This document shows, in pieces, positions 51,245 through 59,174 of a stretch of 64,000 nucleotides of DNA; within the stretch, counting starts at the first letter, position 1, and every line of letters starts with the position of its first letter. The notes under the pieces are model-generated. The model had not been told where the DNA came from, ran no database searches, and saw only the letters and a list, made by a program, of their open reading frames with translations. The position numbers were made by a program, and so were the translations under genes. This stretch comes from Sandaracinus sp. GTDB lineage: Bacteria > Myxococcota_A > Polyangia > Polyangiales > Houyiibacteriaceae. Where the stretch lies: the NCBI GenBank assembly GCA_020633125.1, contig JACKEH010000017.1:1-64000 (forward strand), in the 5' to 3' direction.

Positions 51245-52396
51245 TCAGCGCGAGAAGGGCATCTGCATTTCGAGGCTTCCGCCGGGCGGGGGCGGGAGCT
51301 GCCACGAGCCGACCTGGCTGCGCAAGCAGTTGCCGAGGACCTCGTCGCCCGTGGTGTTGCGGACGATCGAGGTGCCCGAGACGTGGCCGTCGGCGCCGAT
51401 CGTCATCTTCACAACGACGGTTCCGCTGACGCTCGGGTTGTTGCGGGTCGCGCGGTCGAAACAGGTCTGTGCCCGCGCGGCGTAGTAGCGCTGGACGACG
51501 AACCGCACGCGGCTGCCGTAGAGCTCGAGCTCGAGGTCGCGCTCCTCGGGGACCTCGCCGCCGAGGTCGGGCGTGCTGCCTCCGCCAGTCGTGCCTCCGC
51601 CCGTCGTGCCTCCGCCCGTCGTGCCTCCGCCCGTCGTGCCTCCGCCCGTCGTGCTTCCGCCCGTCGTCGAGTCGTTGCCACTGGTGGTCGTGCCGCCGGT
51701 CGATCCCCCCGTGGTCGTCATGGTCGTGGTGCCACCCGCCGAGGTCCCGCCGGTCGACGTGCCGCCCGACGTCGTGCCGGACGAGGTCATCGTCGTGGTT
51801 CCACCGCTCAAGCCGGTCGAGGTCATCGTCGTGGTGCCGCTCGACGTCGTCGACCGCATGGTCGACGTGCTCATCGCCGTGCCCGTGGACGGCTCGGGTT
51901 CCGTGGGCTCGACCACGGGCTCCGTGGGCGTCTCGTCCCCTTCGTTCGGGAGCGGGGTGCCGATGACGAACGGGTCCTCGGGCTGTGCGTGGCCCGCGTC
52001 GGCGACGACCTCGGGGTCACCTCGCAGCAACCAACTGCCGAGCGCTCCGAGCGCGACCAAGACCACCGCGATCGCGAAGATGCCGGCCCAGACCTTCTTC
52101 GTGCTCTTCACCCCGATGGTCTCGAGCGAGACGCTCATCATCGAGGGGCCGCCCCCGGCGCCCGAGGTCTGTTGCTGCTCCCAAACGTTCACCGAGGAGG
52201 GCGCAGAGCCTGCAGCGGGCGCAGCCGGAGCCGAGGGCGGCGCGATGCCTTCCGCGGGGGCGCCGAGACCGACCGCGGTGGCCGCCGGCGATGCCGAAAG
52301 ACCGCCGACGTCACCCGGCGCCGCGATTCGGCCGCCACACTGGTTGCAGAACTTGGCGTCGTCCGAGTTCGAGGCGCCGCAAGACTGGCAATACAT
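51245..52396 (-). CDS. Zinc-ribbon protein with a membrane helix and AgmX/PglI C-terminal domain
   Basis: 383 residues from ATG 52396. N-terminal zinc ribbon CQSCGAS...KFCNQCGGR, Ala/Pro linker, one membrane helix (~105-125; GIFAIAVVLVALGALGSWLL). A long Thr/Ser/Gly-rich stretch follows, with repeated GGGTT units encoded by a 15-bp minisatellite at about 51576-51668. The AgmX/PglI domain closes it: VVQRYYAARAQTCFDRATRNN, VSGTVVVKMTIGADGHVSG, LGNCLRSQVGSW. In gliding proteins these domains join cytoplasmic and outer parts of trans-envelope machines. Same C-terminal domain as 45368. Confidence 0.88.
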   Translation of the reverse strand: MYCQSCGASNSDDAKFCNQCGGRIAAPGDVGGLSASPAATAVGLGAPAEGIAPPSAPAAPAAGSAPSSVNVWEQQQTSGAGGGPSMMSVSLETIGVKSTKKVWAGIFAIAVVLVALGALGSWLLRGDPEVVADAGHAQPEDPFVIGTPLPNEGDETPTEPVVEPTEPEPSTGTAMSTSTMRSTTSSGTTTMTSTGLSGGTTTMTSSGTTSGGTSTGGTSAGGTTTMTTTGGSTGGTTTSGNDSTTGGSTTGGGTTGGGTTGGGTTGGGTTGGGSTPDLGGEVPEERDLELELYGSRVRFVVQRYYAARAQTCFDRATRNNPSVSGTVVVKMTIGADGHVSGTSIVRNTTGDEVLGNCLRSQVGSWQLPPPPGGSLEMQMPFSR

Positions 52397-52488
52397 GCGG
52401 CGGAGCATACGAGCATTTCCGCGAGGGAGCCCAACTGCGGGACGTCGAGTTCGCGGTCGGGGCCACGAGCGGGCCGTGACTCGGGCGC

Positions 52489-52624
52489 AGAGAGGCGCTG
52501 GTCAGGCGCGGTGACGCAGGCGTAGAGAGGCGCTGGTCAGGCACGGTGACGCAGCGGCAGAGATGCACTGGTCAGGGGCGCACGCTCAGGCGCGCGCGCT
52601 CAGGCGCGTACGCTCAGGCGCAGA
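52489..52624. repeat. Two tandem-repeat tracts at the 3' end of the deaminase-like gene
   Basis: A 35-bp unit (AGAGAGGCGCTGGTCAGG core) starts at 52489, 52524 and 52559. A 14-bp unit (CGCTCAGGCGCG) starts at 52583, 52597 and 52611, and its last copy contains the gene's stop codon. The repeats separate the AgmX-like gene start and the deaminase-like stop; they have no evident hairpin of terminator strength. Confidence 0.75.
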
Positions 52625-53012
52625 GGCTCGAAAGCTCGTCGAGCACCTCGAGCGCGAGCCCCGACCGCGTGGCCTCGCGTGCGATCAGGCTCGACGGCGC
52701 CTCGCAGACCACGACGCGCCGCACGCCGCTCTCCCGAATCGCGGCGAGCCGCGTCACGTCACGCGGAGCACGCGTGAGGTAGAGCGTCGCGTCGGCGCCT
52801 GCGCGGCCACGCAACACGCCTCGTTCCGGACGTTCGCGCGACGCGGTCTCGCCGAGGAATCGGTGATCACGCACCAGAACCGCCCCTTCGACGTCTTCGC
52901 CCACGAGCCTCACGAGCGCGAGGGCTCGGCCCATCCACACTCCGTCCTCGAGGGCGCCGTCGTTGGCGGGCCGCGCGGAGACGCGGGGATCGGAGTCGTG
53001 GGAGATCGTCAT
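52614..53012 (-). CDS. Deaminase-fold protein lacking catalytic residues
   Basis: 132 residues from ATG 53012. The order of segments follows the cytidine/RibD-type deaminase fold: DGVWMGRALALVRL helix, VEGAVLVRDHRFLGE strand, GADATLYLTR strand, and AIRESGVRRVVVC. The zinc ligands are gone. Where HAE is expected there is RPERGV, and where PCxxC should follow the strand there is APRDV. A small-molecule-binding or regulatory role is possible. No partner RibD-type reductase is adjacent. A generic small alpha/beta protein is the alternative. Confidence 0.65.
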   Translation of the reverse strand: MTISHDSDPRVSARPANDGALEDGVWMGRALALVRLVGEDVEGAVLVRDHRFLGETASRERPERGVLRGRAGADATLYLTRAPRDVTRLAAIRESGVRRVVVCEAPSSLIAREATRSGLALEVLDELSSLCA

Positions 53013-53302
53013 CGGGCTTCTCGTTTCGGTCGTTCGGTCGGTGGTGTCGCGGGAGCTCGCAGAGCGTGACGAAGAAAGGCGGGGCCGGGTTCGAAAGCGA
53101 GGACGTCGAAACCGCGAGGTTCGAAGGTCCTCCGTCTTGGGACGCTCCTCGAACCGATGAGGAGGCGGGGTTGTTCCAGGCTTTTCGTCCGCGCCGCGTC
53201 GGCGTCGGAAGCGTCGGCATCCAAACACACCCCCGTGACGCTCCGGGGACGAGGACGGGTGCGCATTCGCATCGAGGCGCGCAAGTGGTAGAAGCCCCGA
53301 CG

Positions 53303-54154
53303 ATGGAACGCCTTCGTGTCGCGACGTTGAACGTCTGGAACAAGAGCGGTCCGTGGGCGGAGCGCATGACGCTCGTCCGCGAGCAGCTCGCCGCGCTCGA
53401 GCTGGACCTGCTCGCGATGCAGGAGGTGCTCGAGCTGGCGACGCCGGCGGCGACCATGAACCAGGCCGACGAGCTCAAGCCCGAAGGCTGGCATCGCGCG
53501 TACGCGGCGGCGCACGACATGGCGGTGTCGTGGGTGCCCAAAGGGCAAGCGCTGCACTTCGGCAACGCGCTGCTGAGTCGGTTTCCCATCGTGCGCGAGA
53601 CGAGCCATCCGCTTCCGGGCGCGGAGGTGAGCGACCAGAAGCGTTGTGTGCTGCACGCGGTCGTGGCGGCGCCGTTCGGCGAGGTCGACGTCTTCGTGAC
53701 GCACCTGAACTGGAAGCTCGACGAGGGGTGGATTCGAGAGCTGCAGGTGAAGGAGCTCGCGAGGCTCGTCGCGGAGCACGCCCCGGAAGACGGGCGTTTC
53801 CCCCCGCTCGTCATGGGGGATTTGAACGCCGAGCCGCAGAGCGACGAGATTCGCTACCTGGGTGGATTCACCCGGCTCGGCGAAGAACGTTCGGTGCGTT
53901 TCTCGGACGCGTGGGCGTACGCGGACGTGGGTGCCGGGGCGGGCTTCACGTTCGACGCGAGCCGCAACACGTTCGCCGTGCAGTACCACGAGGCGCCGCG
54001 ACGCATCGACTACGTCTTCGTGCGCGGGCCGGACGCGAAGGGTCGCGGACGCCCGATGAGCCCGCGGCTCTGCTTCGACGAGGATCGCGCGGGTGTCTTC
54101 CCGAGCGATCACTTCGGCGTGTGCTGCGACCTCGTGGTCGGCGCCGCGGACTGA
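53303..54154 (+). CDS. Endonuclease/exonuclease/phosphatase-family hydrolase
   Basis: 283 residues from ATG 53303. The EEP fold shows ATLNVWN at the start (Asn), LLAMQEV (Glu metal ligand), VTHLNWK, MGDLNAEP (Asp/Asn) and RIDYVFVRG with FPSDHFGVCCDL (catalytic Asp-His). The family covers nucleases, sphingomyelinases and inositol phosphatases; the substrate is unknown. No signal peptide, so it is probably cytoplasmic. It is followed by a strong terminator-like hairpin. Confidence 0.9.
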   Translation: MERLRVATLNVWNKSGPWAERMTLVREQLAALELDLLAMQEVLELATPAATMNQADELKPEGWHRAYAAAHDMAVSWVPKGQALHFGNALLSRFPIVRETSHPLPGAEVSDQKRCVLHAVVAAPFGEVDVFVTHLNWKLDEGWIRELQVKELARLVAEHAPEDGRFPPLVMGDLNAEPQSDEIRYLGGFTRLGEERSVRFSDAWAYADVGAGAGFTFDASRNTFAVQYHEAPRRIDYVFVRGPDAKGRGRPMSPRLCFDEDRAGVFPSDHFGVCCDLVVGAAD

Positions 54155-54218
54155 GAGTCGCTGCGATCCACGCGAGCGGCTCGGCGGTGGGCCGCACGAC
54201 ACGTCCCAACGAAGGAAG

Positions 54219-54248
54219 AGCCCGAATCCGTTGCGGAGGATTCGGGCT
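54219..54248. terminator. Bidirectional hairpin terminator
   Basis: AGCCCGAATCC (54219-54229) and GGATTCGGGCT (54238-54248) form a perfect 11-bp stem around an 8-base loop between a plus-strand stop at 54154 and a minus-strand stop at 54265. A second palindrome, GAGCCTCGAGGCTC, follows at 54250-54263. Confidence 0.75.
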
Positions 54249-54264
54249 GAGCCTCGAGGCTCGG

Positions 54265-54582
54265 TCAGCCCCCTTCGAGCGTGCAGCTGACACGCGGCGA
54301 AAAGGCGCTCGCCGGTGAGCCTCGCCGTGTGGCGACACGTTCGGTGGCGCCGGCCGCGACACGCTTCGCGATCCGGGTGGGATCGACGTCGGTGGCGACT
54401 TGGCAACGTGCCGCCTGCCCACACGTGTTCTCGAGCACCACGATGTGCGTGTAGCCGTAGCCTTGGTAGGGCGCCTCCTTGGAGACGTGCAGGCAGTCGG
54501 GGACCTGGTTCTCGCTCTCTTGGGCGCGCGAGAAGACGGGGAGCGCGAGGGCGAAGAGGCTGAGCATCAGGACGAAACGCAT
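54265..54582 (-). CDS. Small secreted protein
   Basis: 105 residues from ATG 54582. Signal peptide RFVLMLSLFALALPVFSRAQ. The mature ~85 residues contain a pair of closely spaced Cys (CGQAARC), plus two more, so two disulfides are likely. Beta-rich; no family recognised. Convergent with the EEP gene. Confidence 0.75.
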   Translation of the reverse strand: MRFVLMLSLFALALPVFSRAQESENQVPDCLHVSKEAPYQGYGYTHIVVLENTCGQAARCQVATDVDPTRIAKRVAAGATERVATRRGSPASAFSPRVSCTLEGG

Positions 54583-54672
54583 GCGATCACCGTGACGCGT
54601 GCCGTGGGCGGGACGCAAGGTTGCGGCCTTCGGCACGACGCGAGCCGAAAGACGGAAGGATCGCTCGAAGCT

Positions 54673-54933
54673 TCAATGACCGAGGCGATCGCACGCGGCG
54701 GTCGAACCTCGAAAGCACGCCGACTCGAGCTCCGGAGCCTCCATCGCGTCGAGCTCGGCTTCCGAGAGGCTGGGCGCGACGACCTCGTCCTCGACGGGCG
54801 GCGGAGCCTCTTCCTCTTCGGCGGGCGCCTCGGGCGTCGGGGCCGGCGCCGGAGGCGCGCTCGGCGGCGGAGCGTCGTCGCAGGCGGTGAGGAGGAAGAG
54901 GGCGAGCGCGAAGGAACGCATGCGGCGAAGCAT
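54673..54933 (-). CDS. Small lipoprotein with a Pro/Ala/Glu-rich linker
   Basis: 86 residues from ATG 54933 (ATG 54921 is an alternative). Lipobox LLTAC followed by DDAPPPSAPPAPAPTP and an acidic helix; the C-terminal ~30 residues contain two Cys (LESACFRGSTAACDRLGH) as in a Sel1-like repeat fragment. Function unknown; probably an outer-membrane spacer or partner of the neighbouring envelope proteins. Confidence 0.75.
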   Translation of the reverse strand: MLRRMRSFALALFLLTACDDAPPPSAPPAPAPTPEAPAEEEEAPPPVEDEVVAPSLSEAELDAMEAPELESACFRGSTAACDRLGH

Positions 54934-54984
54934 CGCGCTCGGCGTGAACGTGAACAAGCGCTCGTCACGCCGTGGGTCCGAACG

Positions 54985-55144
54985 TCAGAGCAAGAATCCG
55001 TTGCACTGATTCTTGCTCTTCCATGTTCTCGAGGGGGCGCCGCGTCCCGTCCCACGATCGGCAAAGCCGAATCGGGCCCCCTCCCACCTCCGAGCATCCA
55101 CTCACGCGCACGGATTGAATCCGTGCAAGCGGTGGCTGCTCTCA
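54985..55144 (-). repeat. Dispersed composite-palindrome element, copy 5 (most complete)
   Basis: Bounded by TCAGAGCA (54985-54992) and TGCTCTCA (55137-55144), which match as inverted repeats at 7 of 8 positions. Contents in order: AGAGCAAGAATC/GATTCTTGCTCT perfect 12-bp hairpin (54987-54998 with 55008-55019), a degraded G/C hairpin (GGGGGCGCCGCGTCCC), a hairpin with arms around CGGC-AAA-GCCG, CCTCCCACC linker, CGCACGGATTGAATCCGTGCAAG hairpin. The right end is the stop codon of the MurE-like gene (55142-55144). Confidence 0.92.
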
Positions 55145-56332
55145 GGCGAGGACCTCGCGAACGACCGCCGCGTCGTCCAGCTCGCGAGTCTCGGTGCCGA
55201 TCGTCTGCGTCGTCTCGTGACCTTTGCCCGCGACCACGACGACGTCGTTCGGGTCGGCTTCCTCGAGCGCGAGCGCGATGGCGCGTCGGCGGTCGGGTTC
55301 TTCGAGCCAGCGGGCGCCTTCGCCGACCGCGCCTTCACGCACGGCACGTGCGATCGCCGCCGGGTCCTCGCGTCGTGGGTTGTCGCTGGTGAGCACGACG
55401 ACGTCGGCCAACGCGTGCGCCAAAGCGCCCATCATCGGGCGTTTGCCTTGGTCACGCTCGCCTCCACAACCGAAGACGACGAACACCCGGCCTCCTTCCG
55501 CGATCTCCCGCGCGCTGCGAAGCGTGCCGTCGAGCGCGTCCGGCGTGTGCGCGTAGTCGACGACGACGAAGGGACGCTGGGCCACGAGCTCGAATCGACC
55601 GCGCACGCCCGGGAACGACTCGAGCCCACGAACGATCGCGTCGTGGGGAAGCTCCAGCGCTTCGGCCGCGAGCGCGGCGGCGAGCGCGTTGAGCGCGTGG
55701 ACGTGACCTCGAATCGGAAGGTGCAGGTGCGTCCCGAAGGCGGCCGCGCGTGGGCCCGCGAGCTCGATCGTGGTGCCGGTGCGACCGACCTCGACCCGTC
55801 GCGCTTCGAGGTCGCCGCCCTTACCGAACCAACGCCGCGTGACGTCGGGCGCGAGGACCTCGTCGAGCAACGCGCTCGAGGGATCGTCGCGGTAGAGCAC
55901 CGCCGTCCCGTCCGGAGGGAGCGCCAGGAAGAGCTGCGCCTTCGCGGCGAGGTACGCCTCGGGCGAGCCGTGTTGGTCGAGGTGGTCGCGCGTGAGGTTC
56001 GTGAACACCGCGACGTGCGGTGGCCAACGTGTCGCGAGGCCGGCGGCGAGCGCCTTCGACGTCGTCTCGAGCGCGAGGATCGGCGCTTCGAGCGTCACCG
56101 CGCGTTCGACGGTCGCGAGGAACTCCTCGGCCGCAGTTCCACCGTGCACGCGCTCGCCGCCGACCCACGCGCCCACCGTGGTGAGCAACGCCGAAGGATG
56201 CCCCGCCGCGGCGACGCACGCGGCGAGCATCGAGGTCGTGGTGGTCTTGCCGTTCGTGCCGGTGACGCCGCAGGTGCGAAGGAGCGGACGGGCGGCTTCG
56301 AAACGGCGCTTGAGCTCGCTCGGTTCGATCAC
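55142..56332 (-). CDS. MurE-like Mur ligase lacking the N-terminal domain
   Basis: 396 residues from GTG 56332, about 90 shorter than normal MurE. The ATP-binding domain has GVTGTNGKTTTTSM (~22-35), NLTRDHLDQHGS and VDYAHTPDAL. The C-terminal domain has GCGGERDQGKRPMMG and DNPRRED, the meso-diaminopimelate-binding signature. The first MurE domain, which holds the UDP-MurNAc-alanine end, is absent, and the gene upstream encodes a lipoprotein. It is not in a division/wall cluster. It may be a dispensable or specialised ligase, a remnant, or work with an N-terminal domain made elsewhere. It ends in repeat element copy 5. Confidence 0.82.
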   Translation of the reverse strand: MIEPSELKRRFEAARPLLRTCGVTGTNGKTTTTSMLAACVAAAGHPSALLTTVGAWVGGERVHGGTAAEEFLATVERAVTLEAPILALETTSKALAAGLATRWPPHVAVFTNLTRDHLDQHGSPEAYLAAKAQLFLALPPDGTAVLYRDDPSSALLDEVLAPDVTRRWFGKGGDLEARRVEVGRTGTTIELAGPRAAAFGTHLHLPIRGHVHALNALAAALAAEALELPHDAIVRGLESFPGVRGRFELVAQRPFVVVDYAHTPDALDGTLRSAREIAEGGRVFVVFGCGGERDQGKRPMMGALAHALADVVVLTSDNPRREDPAAIARAVREGAVGEGARWLEEPDRRRAIALALEEADPNDVVVVAGKGHETTQTIGTETRELDDAAVVREVLA

Positions 56333-56339
56333 CGAGCGG

Positions 56340-56762
56340 TCAGCTCTCGTACGCGGGTTGCCAGCCGATGCACTCGCCGCTGGGATCCCAACTCACGCAC
56401 TCCTGGGTCGGCGCGTAGCCTTGGTCGCCGGCCCAGCCGATGCACTCGCCGCTCGGGTCCCAGTTGACGCATTCGTCGGCGGGCGCGGTGCCGGCCCACT
56501 GCACGCACTCGCCGCTCGGATCCCAACCCGTGCACTCGTCCACGGGACCCGCCTGGTCGTACGCGTAGCCCACGCATTCGCCGGTGGCGTCCCACGAGAC
56601 GCATTCGGCGCCGGGCTCGTACGCGGCTTGGTCGCCGCCGGTGGTCGCTTGGCTGTCGCGCGAGTCCGCGGGCTGCTCCTCGACCACGAAACAACCGGTG
56701 GCCACGCGGCCGACTCCGAGACCCAGCACGAGCATGAGGAACTTCTGGCGATCGACGGGCAT
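56340..56762 (-). CDS. Small lipoprotein with fivefold Cys/Trp-Asp repeats
   Basis: 140 residues from ATG 56762 with GGAGG four bases upstream. Lipobox ATGC, a short polar linker, then five imperfect repeats of about 20 residues of the form ECVSWDPSGECIGW, each with two Cys and one or two Trp. The repeats resemble small calcium- or sugar-binding disulfide knots, but no known family is recognised. It lies seven bases upstream of the MurE-like gene and may share its promoter. Confidence 0.8.
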   Translation of the reverse strand: MPVDRQKFLMLVLGLGVGRVATGCFVVEEQPADSRDSQATTGGDQAAYEPGAECVSWDATGECVGYAYDQAGPVDECTGWDPSGECVQWAGTAPADECVNWDPSGECIGWAGDQGYAPTQECVSWDPSGECIGWQPAYES

Positions 56763-56934
56763 GAAACCTCCGGCGCGGACTCTACGACGAGCGAACGTCC
56801 GCGCGAAGCCCACCCCGACACGGTCCCTCACGAACGCCGAAGTGACCCCGACCCAGGCTGGGGGCACGGGCTTGGGTCTTTCGGCGAGACGCCGCGACGT
56901 TGCAGCCCCCGCCACGGCGACTAGCGTGCGCCCG

Positions 56935-58365
56935 ATGCGTTCTCTCGCCCTGCTTCTCGCGCTCGCGGCCTGCGGCTCGGATTCGGAGATCTGCGACGCC
57001 GACGCCCTCGTCCGTGCGCTCGACGAAGCCTCGCCGGGCGACGTGGTGCGGGTCGGCGATTGCGCGATGGAAGGCGCGTTCGTCGTGCCCGGAGGCGTCG
57101 TCCTCGAAGGCACGGCGGAAGGCTCGGAGCTCTCGGGAGAGGTCGTCGTGGACCTCGCCGCGGACGCGACACTTCGTGCGCTTCGGATTCGCTCTCGGGA
57201 GCTCGGGGTGGTCCTGCGTGGCGCGGGCACCCGCACGCTCGAGTCGATCGAGCTGGTGCCTACGCGAGGTGCGGGCGTCGCGCTCACCGACGCCACGCTC
57301 GTGGCCCGCGGGCTCGTCGTGCGTGGCCCGGTCGTCGATCCCGACGACCCCGCGTGGGTGCGCGTCGCGGGCTTCCGTCCCACGGGTCCTTGCCCGGCCG
57401 ACGGCGTGTGCGAATGCGAGCCGGGCGCGCTCCGCGACGACGAGGTCTGCGACGAAGAGGGAGCGTGGGCGCGCTTCACCGCCGTCTACGGCATCTACGC
57501 GCGACGCAGCACGCTGACCCTCGACGACGTCACGGTGTCGGACTTCGCGACCGCGGGCGCCGTGCTCGACGGCAGCACGACCGCGTGGACGAACGGCGAG
57601 GTCACGGGGAACCTCGGCCTCGGGGTGCTCGTGCGAGGTGGCGCCGCGGAGCTCGAGGCGTTGCGCATCACCAACACCGCCGAAGGGCTGCGAGGGCTCG
57701 CGAGCTACGCGCTCGCCAGCACCGACGCGACGCTCGACGGCACGGCGCTCTCGCTTCGGAACAACGACCGCTACGGCGTGCTCGTCCGCGGTGGCGAGGG
57801 CACGCTCGTGGACTTCGTCGCGGAGGACCAAGGCGACGTCGCGCTCTGGCTCACCGGCACCACGCGTTTCTCCGTCGAGGGCGACTCGCGCATCGAGCGC
57901 GCCGCGTTCGCGGGTGTCGTGGCCTCGGAGGCGGACGACGTGACGCTCGACAACCTTCGTGTCGCGCAGACGCGCAGCATCACGCGCACGCTCGGGTCGC
58001 TCTTCGGCGCGCAGACGCTCGGCGACGGCATTCATTTGAGCGCGACGCCGAACGCGACGTTGCGTGGGGTGACGCTCGAAGGCCACGCGAGGGTGGGACT
58101 CTTGGTCGACCTCGCGGGCGGCACGCCCCGCTTCGAGAACGTCTCGGTCGACGCGACGGCCGAAGGGTTCGGCGCCGTCGGCGGCAGCCGCGCGGCGGGT
58201 GATCTGACGAGCGACGGACCGGGCACGTGGGATGTCGGCATCGTGCGTTCGGCGCTCGCCGCGACGCGTGATGCGGCGGCGCTCGGGGAACGCTTCGACG
58301 CCGTCGGTCTCGCGTTGCCGGCGGGCGCCAACGAGAGCGTCGGCATCGTCTTTCCGATGTTCTGA
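56935..58365 (+). CDS. Lipoprotein with a predicted beta-helix
   Basis: 476 residues from ATG 56935. Lipobox ALAAC followed by GSDSEICDADALVRALDEASPGDVVRVGDC, the opening typical of parallel beta-helix proteins. The rest is built of short, similar strands (ATLRALRIRSRELGVVLRGAGT, LALDDVTVSDFATAGAVLDGS and others) at about 22-residue spacing, the rhythm of a right-handed beta-helix. No pectate-lyase or other active-site signature is visible. Probably a surface polysaccharide-binding or structural lipoprotein. Confidence 0.8.
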   Translation: MRSLALLLALAACGSDSEICDADALVRALDEASPGDVVRVGDCAMEGAFVVPGGVVLEGTAEGSELSGEVVVDLAADATLRALRIRSRELGVVLRGAGTRTLESIELVPTRGAGVALTDATLVARGLVVRGPVVDPDDPAWVRVAGFRPTGPCPADGVCECEPGALRDDEVCDEEGAWARFTAVYGIYARRSTLTLDDVTVSDFATAGAVLDGSTTAWTNGEVTGNLGLGVLVRGGAAELEALRITNTAEGLRGLASYALASTDATLDGTALSLRNNDRYGVLVRGGEGTLVDFVAEDQGDVALWLTGTTRFSVEGDSRIERAAFAGVVASEADDVTLDNLRVAQTRSITRTLGSLFGAQTLGDGIHLSATPNATLRGVTLEGHARVGLLVDLAGGTPRFENVSVDATAEGFGAVGGSRAAGDLTSDGPGTWDVGIVRSALAATRDAAALGERFDAVGLALPAGANESVGIVFPMF

Positions 58366-58376
58366 ACACCGATCAG

Positions 58377-58395
58377 CCAGCGCGGACAGCGCTGG
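58377..58395. terminator. Hairpin downstream of the beta-helix gene
   Basis: CCAGCGC-GGACA-GCGCTGG, a perfect 7-bp stem starting 12 bases after the stop codon. No T tract. Confidence 0.5.
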
Positions 58396-58460
58396 CGTGC
58401 GAGGGTGACTTCGCAATCGGCGTGCCGCTCGATCTCTCGGCAAGAATCGACGTTCGGCTC

Positions 58461-58492
58461 TCCCCGATCGGCCGTGCCAGTGGGGCGTGCTC
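58461..58492. repeat. Remnant of the dispersed composite-palindrome element
   Basis: CCCCGATCGG directly abuts CCGTGCCAGTGGGGCGTGCTC, the left half of hairpin A joined to the right end of a family member. The middle appears deleted. Unlike the full copies, it is not at a gene's stop codon; the nearest is the ExbD-like gene stop at 58650. Confidence 0.5.
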
Positions 58493-58649
58493 GGAGGCGA
58501 GCGAGGCTCGCGACCCATCGACTCGTCGTGAAGGACGTGGGGCCGATTCCCGACGCGCTCGACGCGCGCGATCGGTAGGGTCTCTCCCATGCTCCCCGTG
58601 TCCGAGGTCGCCGAGGTTCGCGCCTCCCGATCGAGGGAGACGCGAGCGC

Positions 58650-59108
58650 TCAGCCTCCGACGGCGGAAGGGAAGCCGAGCTCGACGAAACCCTCGCCACG
58701 CAACGCGTCCATCGTCGACACGAGCAACGCGGCGTCGACGTCGTCGTCCGGGAGCAAGCGCACCGGCACCGGTCCACCGTCTTCGATGCGATGACGCGCG
58801 AGCGCCGACGACATGCCGACCACGTCGAGCCCCGTGTCCGACACACGCACGCTCGCTTCGTCGCCCAGCGTCGACGCGACACGCACCTCGTCGTTCGTGA
58901 TCGTCACGATGAGCTCGCGACGCTCCGACGTGCTCGGGGCGTCACTTCCTCCGGGGGTGCTGGCGTGCATGGACCCGAGCCGCGCCCACACGGCGGTGAC
59001 CAAGAGGAACATCAAACAACACAGGAGCAGGTCCACGAAGGGCACCAACGGAATCTCCTGATCCACGCGCCTACGCCCGTGGCCACCGCCTGCTTCGATC
59101 GTCGCCAT
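58650..59108 (-). CDS. ExbD/TolR-family protein
   Basis: 152 residues from ATG 59108 with GGAGG upstream. One N-terminal membrane helix (IPLVPFVDLLLCCLMFLLVTAVW, ~23-46) carries the Asp that gates protons in ExbD/TolR. The periplasmic part is a short alpha/beta domain (ELIVTITNDEVRVASTL... LLVSTMDALRGEGFVELGFP). No ExbB or TonB gene adjoins it, so it must work with partners encoded elsewhere. Confidence 0.82.
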   Translation of the reverse strand: MATIEAGGGHGRRRVDQEIPLVPFVDLLLCCLMFLLVTAVWARLGSMHASTPGGSDAPSTSERRELIVTITNDEVRVASTLGDEASVRVSDTGLDVVGMSSALARHRIEDGGPVPVRLLPDDDVDAALLVSTMDALRGEGFVELGFPSAVGG

Positions 59109-59174
59109 CTCGCCTCCTCGGACCGCGCCGCCTCGGCGCGCTCGCATCAGAGTCCACGAAACGCTCGGAGTTCC

